Below, piece by piece: positions 9,263 to 18,691 of a DNA stretch of 64,000 bases. A program made the translations under genes and the position numbers. The DNA is from Cohnella herbarum (GTDB lineage Bacteria > Bacillota > Bacilli > Paenibacillales > Paenibacillaceae). The stretch's first letter is position 1; every line of letters begins with the position of its first letter. The stretch is from NCBI RefSeq assembly GCF_012849095.1, contig NZ_CP051680.1, forward strand, positions 868,001-932,000. Reading direction: 5' to 3'. Under the pieces are notes generated by a model, which had not been told where the DNA came from, did not search any database, and saw only the letters and a program-made list of their open reading frames with translations.

Positions 9263-9290
9263 GCAGGAATGGTAGAGCCTTTCGTAGAAT
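9263..9290 (+). promoter_or_regulatory. SigH-type promoter of the spoIIA operon
   Basis: GCAGGAATG, 12 bases, then GTAGAAT. This matches the sigma-H consensus RnAGGAwWW-N11/12-RnnGAAT at all but one position. It lies about 110 bases before spoIIAA, where the sigma-H promoter lies in Bacillus. Confidence 0.7.
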
Positions 9291-9399
9291 TGGTGACGAT
9301 GCAAGAGCGTTAAGATCGATCTATGAGCTTGAAGTTCGCTGCATCGGTCTAGCAAGCGCGACGAGCTTAGCTCGCGCAATCGGGGAAGGGGAAATGGGC

Positions 9400-9753
9400 A
9401 TGAGCTTACAGGTCGAGCTGGAGCAGCACCGCAATGTTTTGATCGTCCGTTTGAGAGGGGAGCTGGACCATCATACGGCGGACATCGTTCGATTCAAGAT
9501 GGAGGACGCGATTTTAAGAGGACGGTGCGATCACGTCGTTCTGAGTTTGAAAGATCTCGTTTTCATGGATAGCTCCGGGCTTGGCGTTATTCTTGGAAGG
9601 TATAAGCTTGTTAAGAGCCGCGGCGGCAAAATGGTCGTATGCGACACACAGTCCAGCGTGAAACGATTGTTCGAGTTATCCGGGCTGTTTAAGATTCTAT
9701 CGTTTTACGATACCGAACGTTCTGCCGTCGCCAGTCTGGAGGTTGTATCATGA
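9400..9753 (+). CDS. spoIIAA: Anti-sigma-F factor antagonist SpoIIAA
   Basis: A 117-residue STAS-domain protein. Dephosphorylated SpoIIAA binds SpoIIAB and frees sigma-F in the forespore. The phosphorylatable serine lies in [15 protein letters not shown] (about residue 57), and GELDHHTAD near the N-terminus matches Bacillus SpoIIAA closely. I chose the ATG at 9400 (MSLQVELE) because AAGGGG lies 8 bases upstream; an ATG at 9394 is too close to it. The open frame continues about 200 bases further upstream but without similarity. The gene overlaps spoIIAB by 4 bases (ATGA), which suggests translational coupling. Confidence 0.95.
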   Translation: MSLQVELEQHRNVLIVRLRGELDHHTADIVRFKMEDAILRGRCDHVVLSLKDLVFMDSSGLGVILGRYKLVKSRGGKMVVCDTQSSVKRLFELSGLFKILSFYDTERSAVASLEVVS

Positions 9754-10196
9754 GCGGACATAATCAAATGAAGCTTTCGTTTACTAGCAGATCCGAGAAC
9801 GAAGCTTTTGCCAGAATTACGGTAGCCGCATTCGTTTCGCAACTGGATCCAACGTTGGAGCAACTAGACGAGATTAAGACCGTCGTGTCCGAAGCGGTAA
9901 CCAATGCGATCATTCACGGGTATGACGGAAGTTCCGAAGGGATCGTATACGTCGAAGCCGAAATCGATGGCGATACGGTAACGATCTCCATCAGCGACCA
10001 AGGCAAAGGAATAGAAGACTTGGAGCTTGCGCGTCAACCGCTTTTCACTTCCCGACCGGAACTGGAACGCTCCGGAATGGGATTCACCATCATGGAGAAC
10101 TTCATGGATGCTTTCGAAGTCGTCAGCTCGGAGTCTGGCGGAACTTCCCTCAGGATGAAAAAACGGATCGAGTCGAAAAAAGCTTTATTCAATTAA
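9750..10196 (+). CDS. spoIIAB: Anti-sigma-F factor / serine kinase SpoIIAB
   Basis: A 148-residue GHKL-type ATPase that holds sigma-F inactive before septation and phosphorylates SpoIIAA. The N box [11 protein letters not shown] (about residues 46-56), the G1 box SDQGKGIED and the G2-like [13 protein letters not shown] are present. The length matches the Bacillus protein (146). Its start overlaps the spoIIAA stop codon, and sigF follows 25 bases later, the standard three-gene switch. Confidence 0.95.
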   Translation: MSGHNQMKLSFTSRSENEAFARITVAAFVSQLDPTLEQLDEIKTVVSEAVTNAIIHGYDGSSEGIVYVEAEIDGDTVTISISDQGKGIEDLELARQPLFTSRPELERSGMGFTIMENFMDAFEVVSSESGGTSLRMKKRIESKKALFN

Positions 10197-10221
10197 AAAC
10201 CGTGCGGCAGGGGTTGGAGGC

Positions 10222-10980
10222 ATGGATTCAGAATGGAAACGATCTTCTGCGCCGGCATACTTGGATGACAGTGAAGTAAAGCGCCTGATTGCGCTTAGTC
10301 AATCCGGAGATACGACCGCGCGTGATACGCTCGTGAATAGCAACATCCGTTTAGTATGGTCGGTCGTGCAAAGGTTCTCGAACCGGGGCTACGATAGCGA
10401 CGATCTGTTTCAAATCGGTTGTATCGGCTTGCTGAAATCGGTCGATAAATTCGACCTATCCTACGACGTCAAGTTCTCTACTTATGCCGTTCCGATGATA
10501 ATCGGAGAGATTCAAAGATTTCTGCGCGATGACGGTACCCTCAAAGTTAGCCGATCGCTTAAAGAAATGGCTAATCGCGTTCGGAAAGTGAAAGACGAGC
10601 TGTCGAAGAGAAACGGGCGAGCTCCGACGATCAGCGAAGTGGCGGAAGAGATCGGGGTCACGCCGGAAGAAATCGTGTTTGCCCAAGAGGCGAATAAACC
10701 GCCGGCTTCCATTCACGAGACGGTGTTCGAGAACGACGGGGATCCGATCACTTTGATGGATCAAATTGCCGACGAGTCGCAAGAGAGATGGTTCGATAAG
10801 CTTGCTCTAACCGAAGCGATTCAAGGCTTGAACGATCGGGAGCGTCTCATCGTCTATCTCCGCTACTTCCGCGACCAAACGCAGTCCGAAGTTGCCGGAA
10901 GACTTGGGATCTCCCAAGTACAAGTTAGCCGCCTGGAGAAAAAGATCCTGCAAAATATCAAAGATCAGATCGCTCAATGA
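10222..10980 (+). CDS. sigF: RNA polymerase sporulation sigma factor SigF
   Basis: A 252-residue sigma-70 family factor directing early forespore transcription. Region 2 (SNIRLVWSVVQRF, DDLFQIGCIGLLKSVDKFD, FSTYAVPMIIGEIQRFLRDDG), region 3 (VSRSLKEMANRV) and region 4 (LNDRERLIVYLRYF, SQVQVSRLEKKIL) are all intact. GGGTTGGAGGC precedes the ATG. It is the third gene of the spoIIA operon. Its likely targets nearby include dacF. Confidence 0.96.
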   Translation: MDSEWKRSSAPAYLDDSEVKRLIALSQSGDTTARDTLVNSNIRLVWSVVQRFSNRGYDSDDLFQIGCIGLLKSVDKFDLSYDVKFSTYAVPMIIGEIQRFLRDDGTLKVSRSLKEMANRVRKVKDELSKRNGRAPTISEVAEEIGVTPEEIVFAQEANKPPASIHETVFENDGDPITLMDQIADESQERWFDKLALTEAIQGLNDRERLIVYLRYFRDQTQSEVAGRLGISQVQVSRLEKKILQNIKDQIAQ

Positions 10981-11022
10981 CGAAGCTTTACGCGTCGCGG
11001 CATTCTTAAGACGGAACACTAC

Positions 11023-11056
11023 CGGTGCCCAGCCCCGTATTACGGTGCTGGGCACC
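11023..11056 (+). terminator. Strong hairpin between sigF and spoVAA
   Basis: CGGTGCCCAGC (11023-11033) pairs with GCTGGGCACCG (11046-11056), giving an 11-bp GC-rich stem with further pairing in the loop. No T-tract follows, so it is a transcript-end or mRNA-stability hairpin rather than a classical terminator. Confidence 0.5.
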
Positions 11057-11117
11057 GCTATGTCGTCGGAAATCTCGCGAATGCGGCGGTCGACCACAGA
11101 CCTTTTTTCCGTTTTCC

Positions 11118-11147
11118 GACTATATTGGACGATTATTCTCCATACTA
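11118..11147 (+). promoter_or_regulatory. SigG-type promoter of spoVA
   Basis: GACTA, exactly 18 bases, then CATACTA. The -10 matches the sigma-G consensus CATnHTA fully; the -35 matches GHATR at 4 of 5. It is placed about 33 bases before the spoVAA start, fitting late forespore expression. Confidence 0.65.
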
Positions 11148-11179
11148 AGCGGACTGATCGCAAGAGGAGGGAGTCGTCA

Positions 11180-11830
11180 GTGGAACTTTCGCCTACGGAG
11201 TCCAAGGTCGTTTACGTCCGAATGCGGCGCAGGGCCGTCGTTCGTCCACGCTCGGTCGTCACCTTAGGCGACGTAGCTAGACTGGTCACCGAGGATCGGT
11301 TGCAGATGAGCTTGCGAAGCTTGCCGTTGCACCGCATAACGGAGAAGGACGGCAATCTGCTGCTCATCGATATGTTGCAGGTCGTCAAGGCAATCCGCGA
11401 AGCCGAGCCGGGGATGATGATCGAGACGTTCGGAGAACCGCACGTGCTGCTCGAGATTTCTCCGGAAGGTGAAGTGAAGCCGCGAATCGTCATCTTGATA
11501 CTGGCTTGGTTGCTGCTCTTCTTCGGATCGGGGATGGCGATGATGAACTTTCATGCCGACGTGAACATGCCCGCCGTTCAGCGCCGAATTACGGAATTGA
11601 TAACCGGCCATTCCTACTCGCATCCTTGGTTGTTTCAAATTCCGTATTCCATCGGAGTAGGGATGGGCATGTTATTGTTTTTCAACAGACTGTTGCGTAA
11701 ACGGCTAAACGATGAACCGAATCCTCTAGAAGTCGAAATGTTCATGTACCAGGAGAACGTGAACCATTACGTCATCACGGAAGAGTACCGGAAAAAACAC
11801 GAAGGTCAGGCAGGAGGAGACGGGGATTGA
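11180..11830 (+). CDS. spoVAA: Stage V sporulation protein SpoVAA
   Basis: A 216-residue membrane protein of the SpoVA system, which moves dipicolinic acid into and out of the spore. The cytosolic N-terminal half (YVRMRRRAVVRP, SLPLHRI) is followed by two membrane segments around FHADVNM and GVGMGMLLFFNR, ending in NEEPS-like NDEPNPLEVEMF. It matches Bacillus SpoVAA in layout and length (206). Start is GTG with AGAGGAGGG upstream; the frame is open further upstream into sigF but without similarity. The stop overlaps the spoVAB start. Confidence 0.9.
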   Translation: MELSPTESKVVYVRMRRRAVVRPRSVVTLGDVARLVTEDRLQMSLRSLPLHRITEKDGNLLLIDMLQVVKAIREAEPGMMIETFGEPHVLLEISPEGEVKPRIVILILAWLLLFFGSGMAMMNFHADVNMPAVQRRITELITGHSYSHPWLFQIPYSIGVGMGMLLFFNRLLRKRLNDEPNPLEVEMFMYQENVNHYVITEEYRKKHEGQAGGDGD

Positions 11831-12249
11831 GTTATTTGGAGGGGGTACTGGTCATGGTCATCGGACTGGCCGGTGGCTTTTCTGTCGGAAGCGCGTTCGT
11901 CGCTCTGTTGATCGTCCTGGATCTGATCCCCCGGCTTGTCCAATTAACCCGGGCCTACCGACGTTCGTCCTTGTTCGAGTCTAGCATCTTATTCGGATCG
12001 TTGTATTGGATTTGCGCGGATTTGTTCGACTGGTCTTATAAGCTGCCGGCCAAGGCGCTGTTGCTCCCCGCGATATTTCAAGGCTTGTTCGTGGGCATGT
12101 TCGCTGCCGCATTGACGGAGGTGCTCAACGTCATTCCTATCGTATCGAAGAGGTTCAAGCTTAAGCCGTACCTATTCCCGTTGTTGATAGCGATGGTGCT
12201 GGGGAAGGTTACGGGATCGTTAGTCGACTGGCTGTTGTTGCACCCGTAA
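11827..12249 (+). CDS. spoVAB: Stage V sporulation protein SpoVAB
   Basis: A 140-residue polytopic membrane protein, the usual length for SpoVAB. GLAGGFSVGSAFVA near the N-terminus and ALTEVLNVIPI in the last third match the family. The TTG start overlaps the spoVAA stop, with GGAGACGGGG before it; an ATG at 11854 is an alternative. In Bacillus, spoVAC, spoVAD and spoVAE follow; here they do not, and spoVAF comes next after 77 bases. Confidence 0.88.
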   Translation: MSYLEGVLVMVIGLAGGFSVGSAFVALLIVLDLIPRLVQLTRAYRRSSLFESSILFGSLYWICADLFDWSYKLPAKALLLPAIFQGLFVGMFAAALTEVLNVIPIVSKRFKLKPYLFPLLIAMVLGKVTGSLVDWLLLHP

Positions 12250-12326
12250 GGAATATCATCCAACCTTTCCGGTGCTGAAAACCCGGTCTTTTTGATCACG
12301 AAAGTAACGCAAGGAGAGTGTAAACG

Positions 12327-13949
12327 ATGGAAACGACGGAACATGGCAGCATGGATTTGGAGCATGCCGGTCATCCCGGGATCTATCCGCCAAGCGGACA
12401 ACATAACGATAATGAAGATCGCGGCAAGAAAGCAGAGCCCGCAGGGAGGAAGAAGGTAGATCCGAACTCATCCGAGCAAGCGCGCAAATCCCAACAGCAT
12501 ATTCCGGACGATATAGATAGTTGGAAAGAACTGTTGAGACAACACATCGGCTTGGATAAAAGCTTCGAGGTTCAAGTTCGCGAGATGGTGTTCGGAGGAA
12601 AAAGGGTCGCTCTGCTCTTTCTAAGCGTATTCGCCAAAGACGTCTCGCTTATGGAAATTCTCAAGCGACTCTCTTACATAGATCCGGATAGCAATCTGGA
12701 TCATGATGCGATGCATAGCTTTCTCGAGCAATATTTGACGGCAGTACAGATCCAGAAAACAACCTCTTTCCCGCGAATGATCGACGACGTCCTTGCGGGC
12801 AACACGGCTTTCTACGTTGACGGCGAAGCTGCCGCATTAATTATCGACGCGAAATCTTTTCCCGGCCGCAATCCGGAACAGCCCTCGCTCGAGAAAGTCG
12901 TCCGGGGCAGCCAAGACGGATTTACGGAAACGTTGCTCGTGAACGTCGCGCTCATTCGAAGACGGCTTCGCGATCCGAATTTACGATTCGAGATTTTGAA
13001 GGTAGGTAGGCGCACGCAAACCGATGTTTGCATCGGATATATCGACGATATCGCGAACAACGAACTGGTGGAGTCGATAAGGGATAAAATCAAAGCAATC
13101 GACGTCGACGGAATCCCTCTGGCGGACAAGCAACTGGAAGAGATGACGGTAAGCAGCAGTTGGAGTCCCTTCCCGCTCGTCCGTTATACCGAGAGGCCTG
13201 ACGTTGTCGCTGCCCAACTCTTGGACGGAAGCGTGACCGTTATCGTCGACACGTCTCCTAGCGCGATTTTGTTGCCGACGACGTATTTCGACCTGGTGCA
13301 GCATGCCGAAGAAAATCGTCAGAATCCATTTATGGGAACCTATATGCGATGGGTCAGATATTTGGGAATAATGGCATCTCTCTTCCTCATGCCGCTATGG
13401 TTTCTGTTCAACGACAGGCAAGCTTTGCGCCCGGAATGGCTGTGGTTCATCGGCGCGGACAAGGTCGGTCAAATCCCGCTTATTCTGCAGTTTCTGATCG
13501 CGGAAGTCGGCGTAGATCTGCTGCGGCTTGCAGCCGTACACACGCCGGCACCGCTCGTAACCGCAATGACCTTGTTATCCGCGATCTTGATCGGAGATAT
13601 CGCCGTCAAATCCGGATTGTTCATTAACGAAGTTATTCTGTATATGTCGGTATCGGCAATCGGAATGTTCGCGACTCCGAGTTACGAGCTGGGGTTGGCT
13701 AACCGAATCATTAGGCTCGCACTTCTGTTGGCCGTATTTTTCTTTCACGAAATCGGATTCGTCGTCGTGACGACTTTCGTGTTTTTGTTCCTGACCTTCG
13801 AGAGATCCTTTAACGCACCCTACTTATGGCCATTCCTGCCTTTTAACGCGGCTGCGCTGCGAAACATTCTTTTCCGCCAGCCTCTGACGAATAACAAGAA
13901 AAGGTTGTCGTTATATCGGACGAAGAAAAATCGTAAGCAACCCGTTTAA
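12327..13949 (+). CDS. spoVAF: GerA-family spore membrane protein SpoVAF
   Basis: A 540-residue protein of the GerA A-subunit family. A long hydrophilic N-terminus (about 345 residues, the first 60 low-complexity and His/Lys-rich) is followed by about five membrane helices and a basic tail. PFPLVRYTERPDVVAAQLLDG and HTPAPLVTAMTLLSAILIGD are typical family segments. Placed after spoVAA-spoVAB it is best called SpoVAF, which in Bacillus forms an accessory channel that amplifies germinant responses. It could be a germinant receptor A subunit, but no B or C subunit genes follow. AAGGAGAG precedes the ATG. Confidence 0.88.
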   Translation: METTEHGSMDLEHAGHPGIYPPSGQHNDNEDRGKKAEPAGRKKVDPNSSEQARKSQQHIPDDIDSWKELLRQHIGLDKSFEVQVREMVFGGKRVALLFLSVFAKDVSLMEILKRLSYIDPDSNLDHDAMHSFLEQYLTAVQIQKTTSFPRMIDDVLAGNTAFYVDGEAAALIIDAKSFPGRNPEQPSLEKVVRGSQDGFTETLLVNVALIRRRLRDPNLRFEILKVGRRTQTDVCIGYIDDIANNELVESIRDKIKAIDVDGIPLADKQLEEMTVSSSWSPFPLVRYTERPDVVAAQLLDGSVTVIVDTSPSAILLPTTYFDLVQHAEENRQNPFMGTYMRWVRYLGIMASLFLMPLWFLFNDRQALRPEWLWFIGADKVGQIPLILQFLIAEVGVDLLRLAAVHTPAPLVTAMTLLSAILIGDIAVKSGLFINEVILYMSVSAIGMFATPSYELGLANRIIRLALLLAVFFFHEIGFVVVTTFVFLFLTFERSFNAPYLWPFLPFNAAALRNILFRQPLTNNKKRLSLYRTKKNRKQPV

Positions 13950-14126
13950 TCCAAGCTTTCAATCACGGTTGGAACCTCCGATCTGCCGCTAATAATGCAA
14001 ATGTTGTGGCAAATCCTCCATTTCCCCGCAAGAGGATTTCCGCTATACTCATGTTATATCGTGCAAACGCCGGATAATAGTCGAATTTTGACGGCTGCCG
14101 GTAATTTCGCCAAAGGGGAATCAGTT

Positions 14127-15458
14127 ATGTTTTTGCATGGAACTAGTAAAATTAACGGCAAAGGTCATCTAGAGATCGGCGGCTGTGACGTTACGGACTT
14201 GGCTCAGGAGTTTGGAACGCCATTATACATTGTGGATGAGGCGCTTGTACGCCAACGCGCGAGGGAGTTCATGGAAGCGTTCCGTTCGACGGGGCTCCGC
14301 CATCAAGTGGCATATGCTTCCAAAGCGTTCTGCGTAATGGCGATGTGCCGGGTAGCGGAAGAAGAGGGCATGAGTCTTGACGTCGTATCCGACGGAGAAT
14401 TGTATACGGCGCTGCAAGCCGGATTCCCGGCCGAGCGTATTCACTTCCACGGAAACAACAAAACTCCGGAGGAAATCAACATGGCTCTGGATGCGGGAAT
14501 CGGCTGTTTCGTCGTGGATAACTTTAACGAATTACACCTTCTGAATGCTTTGGCCGCGGACAAAGGCAAACGCGTAAACGTATTGCTGCGAATTACGCCG
14601 GGAGTCGAAGCCCATACGCATGATTATATTTCAACCGGCCAACAGGATTCCAAGTTCGGATTCGATCTTGGCAACGGAACGGCGTTCAAGGCGATCGAGA
14701 CCGCGATCGGTTTGCCGAACCTGAAAGTGCTGGGCGTACATTCCCACATCGGTTCGCAAATCTTCGAAGTGGAAGGTTTCCGCATGGCTGTTGAGAAGGT
14801 AGCCGCTTTCGCCGTGGAAATTCGCGACAAGCTTAACCACACGTTTACCGTTCTTAATCTTGGCGGCGGATTCGGAATCCGTTACGTGGAAGGCGATCAA
14901 CCGCTTCCTGTCGGCGTTTACGTTCAAGCTATCGCCGATGCGGTGCGCACGACTTGCGAGAACGCGGATTTCGCGTTGCCGGAAGTGTGGATCGAGCCGG
15001 GCCGCAGCATTATCGGCGACGCGGGAACGACGTTGTATACGGTAGGGACAAGCAAAGACATCCCTGGCGTTCGTAAATATATCGCGGTTGACGGCGGCAT
15101 GACGGACAATCCGCGGCCGGCGTTATATGAATCCAAGTACGAGGCGGTTCTTGCTAATCGCGCGAACGATGCGCTCGAAGAAATCGTCTCCGTAGCCGGC
15201 AAATGCTGCGAAAGCGGCGATATGCTGATCTGGGATTTGAAACTTCCATCCGTCCAATCGGGAGATTTGTTGGCTGTTTTCTGCACGGGTGCCTATAACT
15301 ACGCGATGGCAAGCAATTATAACCGGATCCGTCGCCCGGCTGTCGTGTTCGTGAAAGACGGCAAGGCGGATCTCGTAGTCGCTAGGGAAACTTACCACAA
15401 TATCGTGGGCAACGATGTCATTCCTGAACGTTTGCAGAAGCAGCCGATCGCGAAATAA
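14127..15458 (+). CDS. lysA: Diaminopimelate decarboxylase LysA
   Basis: A 443-residue PLP enzyme that converts meso-diaminopimelate to lysine, the last step of the pathway. YASKAF carries the PLP lysine; HSHIGSQIF, LGGGFGI, EPGRSI and the Cys-Glu-Ser segment GKCCESGD complete the active site. I chose the ATG at 14127 (MFLHGTSKI) because AAAGGGGAA lies 7 bases before it and the length then fits the family (439). The gene follows spoVAF, as in Bacillus. No lysine riboswitch is seen in the 177 bases upstream. Confidence 0.95.
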   Translation: MFLHGTSKINGKGHLEIGGCDVTDLAQEFGTPLYIVDEALVRQRAREFMEAFRSTGLRHQVAYASKAFCVMAMCRVAEEEGMSLDVVSDGELYTALQAGFPAERIHFHGNNKTPEEINMALDAGIGCFVVDNFNELHLLNALAADKGKRVNVLLRITPGVEAHTHDYISTGQQDSKFGFDLGNGTAFKAIETAIGLPNLKVLGVHSHIGSQIFEVEGFRMAVEKVAAFAVEIRDKLNHTFTVLNLGGGFGIRYVEGDQPLPVGVYVQAIADAVRTTCENADFALPEVWIEPGRSIIGDAGTTLYTVGTSKDIPGVRKYIAVDGGMTDNPRPALYESKYEAVLANRANDALEEIVSVAGKCCESGDMLIWDLKLPSVQSGDLLAVFCTGAYNYAMASNYNRIRRPAVVFVKDGKADLVVARETYHNIVGNDVIPERLQKQPIAK

Positions 15459-15487
15459 TCCAAATCATCATCCAATCCGCAATCATC

Positions 15488-15527
15488 AAGACACCGTCTC
15501 CGAACCTTCGGACACGGTGTCTTTGTT
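15488..15527 (+). terminator. Terminator after lysA
   Basis: A 17-base stem (15488-15504 with 15507-15523, one mismatch) is followed by TTTGTT. Confidence 0.8.
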
Positions 15528-15593
15528 AGGTAGAAGGGATCAACGCAATCGAGCGATGAAGGATTACCGCCGACCGTGTCGAAAAAAGAGAGT

Positions 15594-18500
15594 ATGACAA
15601 AAAGAAAAACGCTTATCATTACAACACTATTCCTGCTTGTTCTTACAGGCATTCGTTTATTATGGATATCTTTCCAAGCTCCTCCGAATCATCCGCATGC
15701 CGTGCAAGGCATTATGGATTTGCGGGATTGGGACTTCGAGTCCAATCGTCCGATAACGTTGGATGGCGAATGGGAGTTCTATCCTCTACGGCTGATCGCG
15801 AATGAAGGTTCGAACCCGGAGAATAATTCCCAACCCGCTTATATCCAAGTCCCGGGAAGCTGGGAAGCTTCTTTGACTTCGGATTCAAGCTCTATGCTTG
15901 GTTACGGTTCTTATCGATTACGAATTCTGGTGGATTCAGCGGATCAAGAAAGAAGCTATGGGTTTAGGGTAACCGGGATTACCAACTCATCCGAGTTGTT
16001 CGTTAACGGTCGCCTGGTCGGCCATGCAGGCAAACCCTCGTCCAATCCAGCGGAATATACGCCGAAAAGCTTGCCGTATACGGAGTCTTATACAACGAAT
16101 TCCCAAATTCTCGATGTTGTCATTCACGTTTCCAACTATTCGAATCCCGTGAAGGGAGGTATTTTTCGTTCCATTAAATTCGGTGACGGCAATGCGATTC
16201 AGAATGAAAAGTGGTTTTCCATCAGCGCCCAAGTCTTAGTCGGCTTCTTGCTTTTCCTCCATGCGGTCTATGCTTGCATTCTCTATTTTATCGGGACGAC
16301 TAAAAAAATATTGATTTCATTCATTATGCTTATTTTTAGCGCGATAATCATGACCTTGACCGATGACGATCGGCTATTGTTAACATGGTTTCCAATTAAT
16401 TATTCGTGGGGGATTAAGCTACAGTACATATCGCTGATCTTAGTCGGGCTGTTTCTCCTTCGGTTTGTCTTGCAATTATTGCCGGAGTATACGAAAGTCA
16501 TAACATTTAAGTATTTCCTCGTTCTTGCCGGTTTGACCATTATCGTGATCTTGATTGCACCGGTATCTTTTAACATTCAAGCGGGAGTGTTTTATTTACC
16601 TATTCTTCTGATTCCTGGAAAAATAATTCCGACGATTATTCTTCGATCGGCCTCAAGAGGCGATAAAGATATCGTTTTTCTTTTGCTTGGAACTACCACG
16701 CTATTATCGAATGCGATTTGGGGTGTAATTAAGAATAGGTTCTGGACCGACTTGAATTATTATCCCATCGATCTGATCGTTACTTTTTTGGTGCTTGCGG
16801 CGTTTTGGTTCAAGCGTTTTTTCCGGGCGTCGATGCAATCGCAGAAGTTGGCCGAGAAGCTTCAGAAGGCGGATAAGCTCAAGGATGACTTTCTGGCGAA
16901 TACGTCCCATGAATTGAGAAATCCGCTTCACGGCATGATTAACTTCGCCCAGTCCGTGCTGGATACCGGCGCGGATAAGTTAGATGCGGACAATACGAAC
17001 AAGCTGGAAACGCTCGTTTCCGTCGGTAAGCGGATGTCGCTTCTATTGACGGATCTGCTGGAACTGAATCGCTTAAAAGAAAGCGGTATGGTGCTGCATC
17101 CTGCTCCGACCGCTATTCAACCGCTCGTGTTGGGCGTATTCGATATGGTCCGGTATTTAGTCAAGGACAAACCGGTTAACCTTGTGAATGCCGTACCTGA
17201 TAAGTTCCCCCCGATCATGGCCGACGAGAATCGACTCCTTCAGATCATGTTTAATCTCGTGCACAACGCGGTGAAATTTACGCACGCCGGTCACATTACG
17301 ATCGATTGCGTTTATAAGAACGGTAAAGCCGAAATCTCGGTAACGGATTCGGGCATAGGCATGGATAAAGAAACGTTAGATCGGATTTTTCAACGCTATG
17401 AACAGGGCGACTCCAGTATGACGGCCATTGCCGGCGGAATCGGGCTCGGGTTAAGCATAAGCAAGCAACTCGTGGAACTCCACGGCGGCGCGTTACGAGT
17501 CAGTTCGGTAATCGGGCAGGGGACGACGTTTACTTTTGACTTGACGATCGCCGAACCCTATTCCGAGTCTGGGATAAACGAGCATCCGACATTGCTTATC
17601 GCGGCCGCGGTCGAGGAAATCGAGATCGGGGAGCTAGCCGAACAATTCGCTGATCAGCCGGACGTTATGATCGGCGACAAGCGCTCAAGTATATTGGCCG
17701 TAGACGACGATTCCGTTAATCTTAGCATTCTGACGAATATTCTTCCCCGGGATTCTTATGATGTCGTGACGGTGAGCTCGGCCGAGACCGCGCTCGCGTT
17801 AATCGATAAGAGAGATTGGGATCTCGTCATCAGCGACGTGATGATGCCCCGAATGTCGGGGTATGAGTTAACGCAAGCGATTCGCGAACGTTTCTCCGTC
17901 TCGGAGCTGCCGATATTATTGCTCACGGCGAGGAGCCGATCCGAAGATATCGAAGCCGGCTTTAGAGCAGGCGCAAATGATTACGTGACCAAACCCGTGG
18001 ATTCGTTGGCGCTGAGATCGCGTGTACAAGCCCTTACCGGGCTGAAGCAGTCGGTACGTGAGCGGCTCCGATTGGAGGCTGCATGGCTGCAAGCGCAAAT
18101 TCAGCCTCACTTTTTGTTTAATACGCTGACGGCATTAGCCGCGCTAAGCGAGATAGATACATCCAGAATGCGTTCGCTGCTAGAAGCATTCGGCAATTAT
18201 TTGCGAAGCAGCTTTGATTTCCAGAATACGGAACAGCTAGTCACATTGAATCACGAGCTTGATCTCGTACGTTCGTACTTGTATATCGAGAAAGAGAGGT
18301 TCGAAGAGAGACTGCAAGTGACATGGGAAGTGAATGAAGCGAGTTTGTTGCGTATCCCCCCGCTTACGATTCAACCGTTGGTAGAAAATGCGGTGAGGCA
18401 CGGTCTTATGAAAAGAGCTCAAGGAGGAGCCATCCACATTAAAGTCGTTGAAGACGACGAATACGCGGAAGTGTCCATCTCGGATAACGGCGTAGGCATC

Positions 18501-18677
18501 GAGGAGGATAAGTTGAAATCCATATTCGACATCCCTGCGGGTAACCCGGATAACGGAATCGGGTTGCTTAATACGGATCGGAGATTAAAGCAGCTTTACG
18601 GGCAAGGGCTCCAAATCAGGAGCAGCGCGGATCGAGGAACGACCGTATCGTTCAAAGTGTTCAAGACAAGTCAGTAA
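15594..18677 (+). CDS. Hybrid sensor histidine kinase with 7TMR-DISM sensor, two kinase cores and a receiver
   Basis: A protein of about 1,030 residues. After an N-terminal anchor comes an extracytoplasmic beta-sandwich (PGSWEAS, LFVNGRLVGHAGKP; about 45-195), a seven-helix membrane region (about 210-410), and a HisKA domain with the phospho-His in SHELRNPLHG (about 440). Next are an ATPase domain (NLVHNAVKF, DSGIGMD, GGIGLGLSI), a receiver domain with the acceptor Asp in VISDVMMP (about 750), and a second, LytS/YesM-type kinase core (QIQPHFLFNT, about 840) with its own ATPase (IQPLVENAVRHG, DNGVGIEE, GIGLLN). The start is uncertain: ATG at 15594, or GTG at 15576. The ligand is unknown. No separate output regulator is adjacent. 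Confidence 0.87.
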   Translation: MTKRKTLIITTLFLLVLTGIRLLWISFQAPPNHPHAVQGIMDLRDWDFESNRPITLDGEWEFYPLRLIANEGSNPENNSQPAYIQVPGSWEASLTSDSSSMLGYGSYRLRILVDSADQERSYGFRVTGITNSSELFVNGRLVGHAGKPSSNPAEYTPKSLPYTESYTTNSQILDVVIHVSNYSNPVKGGIFRSIKFGDGNAIQNEKWFSISAQVLVGFLLFLHAVYACILYFIGTTKKILISFIMLIFSAIIMTLTDDDRLLLTWFPINYSWGIKLQYISLILVGLFLLRFVLQLLPEYTKVITFKYFLVLAGLTIIVILIAPVSFNIQAGVFYLPILLIPGKIIPTIILRSASRGDKDIVFLLLGTTTLLSNAIWGVIKNRFWTDLNYYPIDLIVTFLVLAAFWFKRFFRASMQSQKLAEKLQKADKLKDDFLANTSHELRNPLHGMINFAQSVLDTGADKLDADNTNKLETLVSVGKRMSLLLTDLLELNRLKESGMVLHPAPTAIQPLVLGVFDMVRYLVKDKPVNLVNAVPDKFPPIMADENRLLQIMFNLVHNAVKFTHAGHITIDCVYKNGKAEISVTDSGIGMDKETLDRIFQRYEQGDSSMTAIAGGIGLGLSISKQLVELHGGALRVSSVIGQGTTFTFDLTIAEPYSESGINEHPTLLIAAAVEEIEIGELAEQFADQPDVMIGDKRSSILAVDDDSVNLSILTNILPRDSYDVVTVSSAETALALIDKRDWDLVISDVMMPRMSGYELTQAIRERFSVSELPILLLTARSRSEDIEAGFRAGANDYVTKPVDSLALRSRVQALTGLKQSVRERLRLEAAWLQAQIQPHFLFNTLTALAALSEIDTSRMRSLLEAFGNYLRSSFDFQNTEQLVTLNHELDLVRSYLYIEKERFEERLQVTWEVNEASLLRIPPLTIQPLVENAVRHGLMKRAQGGAIHIKVVEDDEYAEVSISDNGVGIEEDKLKSIFDIPAGNPDNGIGLLNTDRRLKQLYGQGLQIRSSADRGTTVSFKVFKTSQ

Positions 18678-18691
18678 CGGGAAGGAAATTG

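Noticed and set aside
10892..11179. Extension of the SpoVAA frame back into sigF
   Set aside because: No similarity to the family upstream of 11180, and a good ribosome binding site and SigG promoter fit the GTG at 11180.
13950..14126. Lysine riboswitch before lysA
   Set aside because: No L-box core or terminator hairpin is readable in this short gap.
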